The notes under the pieces: model-generated
Told to the model about the DNA's origin: nothing
Databases searched by the model: none
What the model saw: the letters and a program-made list of their open reading frames with translations, nothing else
Assembly: GCA_905235165.1 (NCBI GenBank)
Contig: CAJOKK010000099.1
Coordinates: 1-6,760 of the forward strand
Origin: an uncultured Atopobiaceae bacterium
GTDB taxonomy: Bacteria > Actinomycetota > Coriobacteriia > Coriobacteriales > Atopobiaceae
Direction of reading: 5' to 3'
DNA: 6,760 nt
Shown here: in pieces, positions 6,512 to 6,760 of the stretch
Layout of the letters: the number at the start of each line of letters is the position of its first letter
Position numbering within the stretch: position 1 is the stretch's first letter
Position numbers and translations under genes: made by a program

Positions 6512-6524
6512 GTGCTGATAGCAC
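6512..6524 (-). promoter_or_regulatory. Dyad at the predicted dapA transcript start
   Basis: GTGCT and AGCAC are exact inverted arms around a 3-nt centre. They sit directly downstream of the candidate -10 element and 20 nt upstream of the dapA ATG. This could be an operator over the transcription start or a 5' stabilising hairpin in the leader. The motif is not one I recognise. Confidence 0.35.
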
Positions 6525-6525
6525 C

Positions 6526-6639
6526 CTACTTAACGAGTATGGAGAGCTGAACCGTCAAGAGAGCAGGCGACAAGGCCAGGCCCCACGGCCCAGCGCTCTG
6601 CTTGCCCAAGCGGCATATGGATGACTTGCTTGCACGCAT
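6526..6639 (-). CDS. Possible small ORF (37 codons) just upstream of dapA
   Basis: An ATG at 6639-6637 is preceded 7 nt upstream by GAGAGGGGG (complement of 6647-6655). It opens a 37-codon frame ending in Lys-TAG at 6526, 34 nt before the dapA ATG. The peptide begins MRASKSSICRLGKQ and is basic, then becomes hydrophobic (LALSPALLTVQLSILV). I recognise no family. Codon use is less G/C-biased at third positions than the neighbours and includes two ATA codons, so it may be chance. If real it could be a small membrane protein or a leader peptide. It overlaps the candidate promoter, so both are unlikely to be used in the same way. Confidence 0.15.
   Translation of the reverse strand: MRASKSSICRLGKQSAGPWGLALSPALLTVQLSILVK
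6529..6558 (-). promoter_or_regulatory. Candidate dapA promoter
   Basis: On the minus strand TTGACG (complement of 6553-6558) matches 5 of 6 bases of the -35 consensus. GTTAAG (complement of 6529-6534) is a weak -10 at 18-nt spacing. Transcription would start near 6521, giving a leader of about 30 nt. The strong -35 and fitting distance support it; the weak -10 and the possible small ORF across it argue for caution. Confidence 0.4.
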
Positions 6640-6760
6640 TTGCCTACCCCCTCTCTTGCCGGCCTTTGGAAGCGTTGGCCTCGACCTCCTGGCACGAGGG
6701 GATAGCGCTCCCGCAGGACTCCCTGCAGACAGTCCTACGGGTATTTCCCGCAGGCCCACC
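6640..6760. other. Non-coding stretch with two competing hairpins at the right edge
   Basis: No convincing gene is seen here. On the minus strand, CTGCGGG (complement of 6747-6753) can pair with CCCGTAG (6735-6741) across a 5-nt loop. Alternatively CCCGTAGGACT (6731-6741) pairs with AGTCCTGCGGG (6710-6720) across a 10-nt loop, 11 bp with one G-U pair. The two structures share the same middle strand and exclude each other. No U tract follows. This may be the end of an upstream transcription unit or part of a structured leader; the window edge prevents a decision. Confidence 0.35.

Noticed and set aside
6492..6524. dapA start at the upstream in-frame GTG (6524-6522)
   Set aside because: It lies in the dyad, lacks a properly spaced ribosome site, and adds 11 residues not seen in the family; GAGGAG serves the ATG at 6491.
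6617..6760. Plus-strand ATG frame open to the right edge (48 codons, begins MDDLLARICLPPLL)
   Set aside because: No good Shine-Dalgarno site, weaker third-position G/C than neighbours, no recognisable family, and it runs through the inverted-repeat region. A divergent gene start cannot be excluded without more sequence.
6640..6760. Partial likeness to a cobalamin riboswitch (GACTGT and GCCAGGAGG on the minus strand) or a lysine riboswitch
   Set aside because: Only short fragments match, the conserved core elements are missing or misplaced, and the function would not fit dapA in the cobalamin case.

Overview
The window is a compact, G+C-rich bacterial chromosome segment in which every recognisable gene is on the minus strand. 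It carries six amino-acid biosynthesis genes. In transcription order (right to left) they are dapA, dapB, then after a terminator and a 196-bp gap argJ, argB, argD and proA, the last running off the left edge. The strong preference for G/C in third codon positions, purine-rich Shine-Dalgarno sites before every gene, a TTG start, and protein sequences that look Firmicute-like despite high G+C suggest a high-G+C Gram-positive bacterium. A member of the Coriobacteriia (Collinsella/Olsenella-like) is my best guess, but it is inference from composition and style, not proof.

Layout. 6492-6760: non-coding upstream region with a candidate dapA promoter, a dyad at the predicted transcript start, and a pair of competing hairpins at the right edge. 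5601-6491 and 4877-5608: dapA and dapB, overlapping by 8 nt. They encode the first two steps of the diaminopimelate/lysine branch from aspartate semialdehyde. 4812-4849: a 13-bp perfect stem-loop, probably the dapAB terminator. 4681-4811: argJ promoter region with a 13-bp palindrome. 3391-4680, 2443-3330, 1136-2398 and 1-1135: argJ, argB, argD and proA, closely spaced (60 nt, 44 nt and 0 nt) and probably one operon.

How the genes work together. ArgJ recycles the acetyl group from N-acetylornithine to glutamate, ArgB phosphorylates N-acetylglutamate, and ArgD transaminates N-acetylglutamate semialdehyde. The reductase ArgC, which belongs between ArgB and ArgD and often heads such operons, is not in the window. 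ProA makes glutamate semialdehyde for proline and sits directly against argD without proB. ArgD proteins are known in some bacteria to double as the succinyl-DAP aminotransferase of lysine synthesis, so the nearby dapAB genes may share it.

I see no transposon, phage, CRISPR array, toxin-antitoxin or defence gene, tRNA or rRNA. This is mainly an ordinary housekeeping region. The points worth a second look are the operon composition (proA in, argC out), the switch-like hairpin pair and small ORF upstream of dapA, and some residue changes at feedback-control sites.
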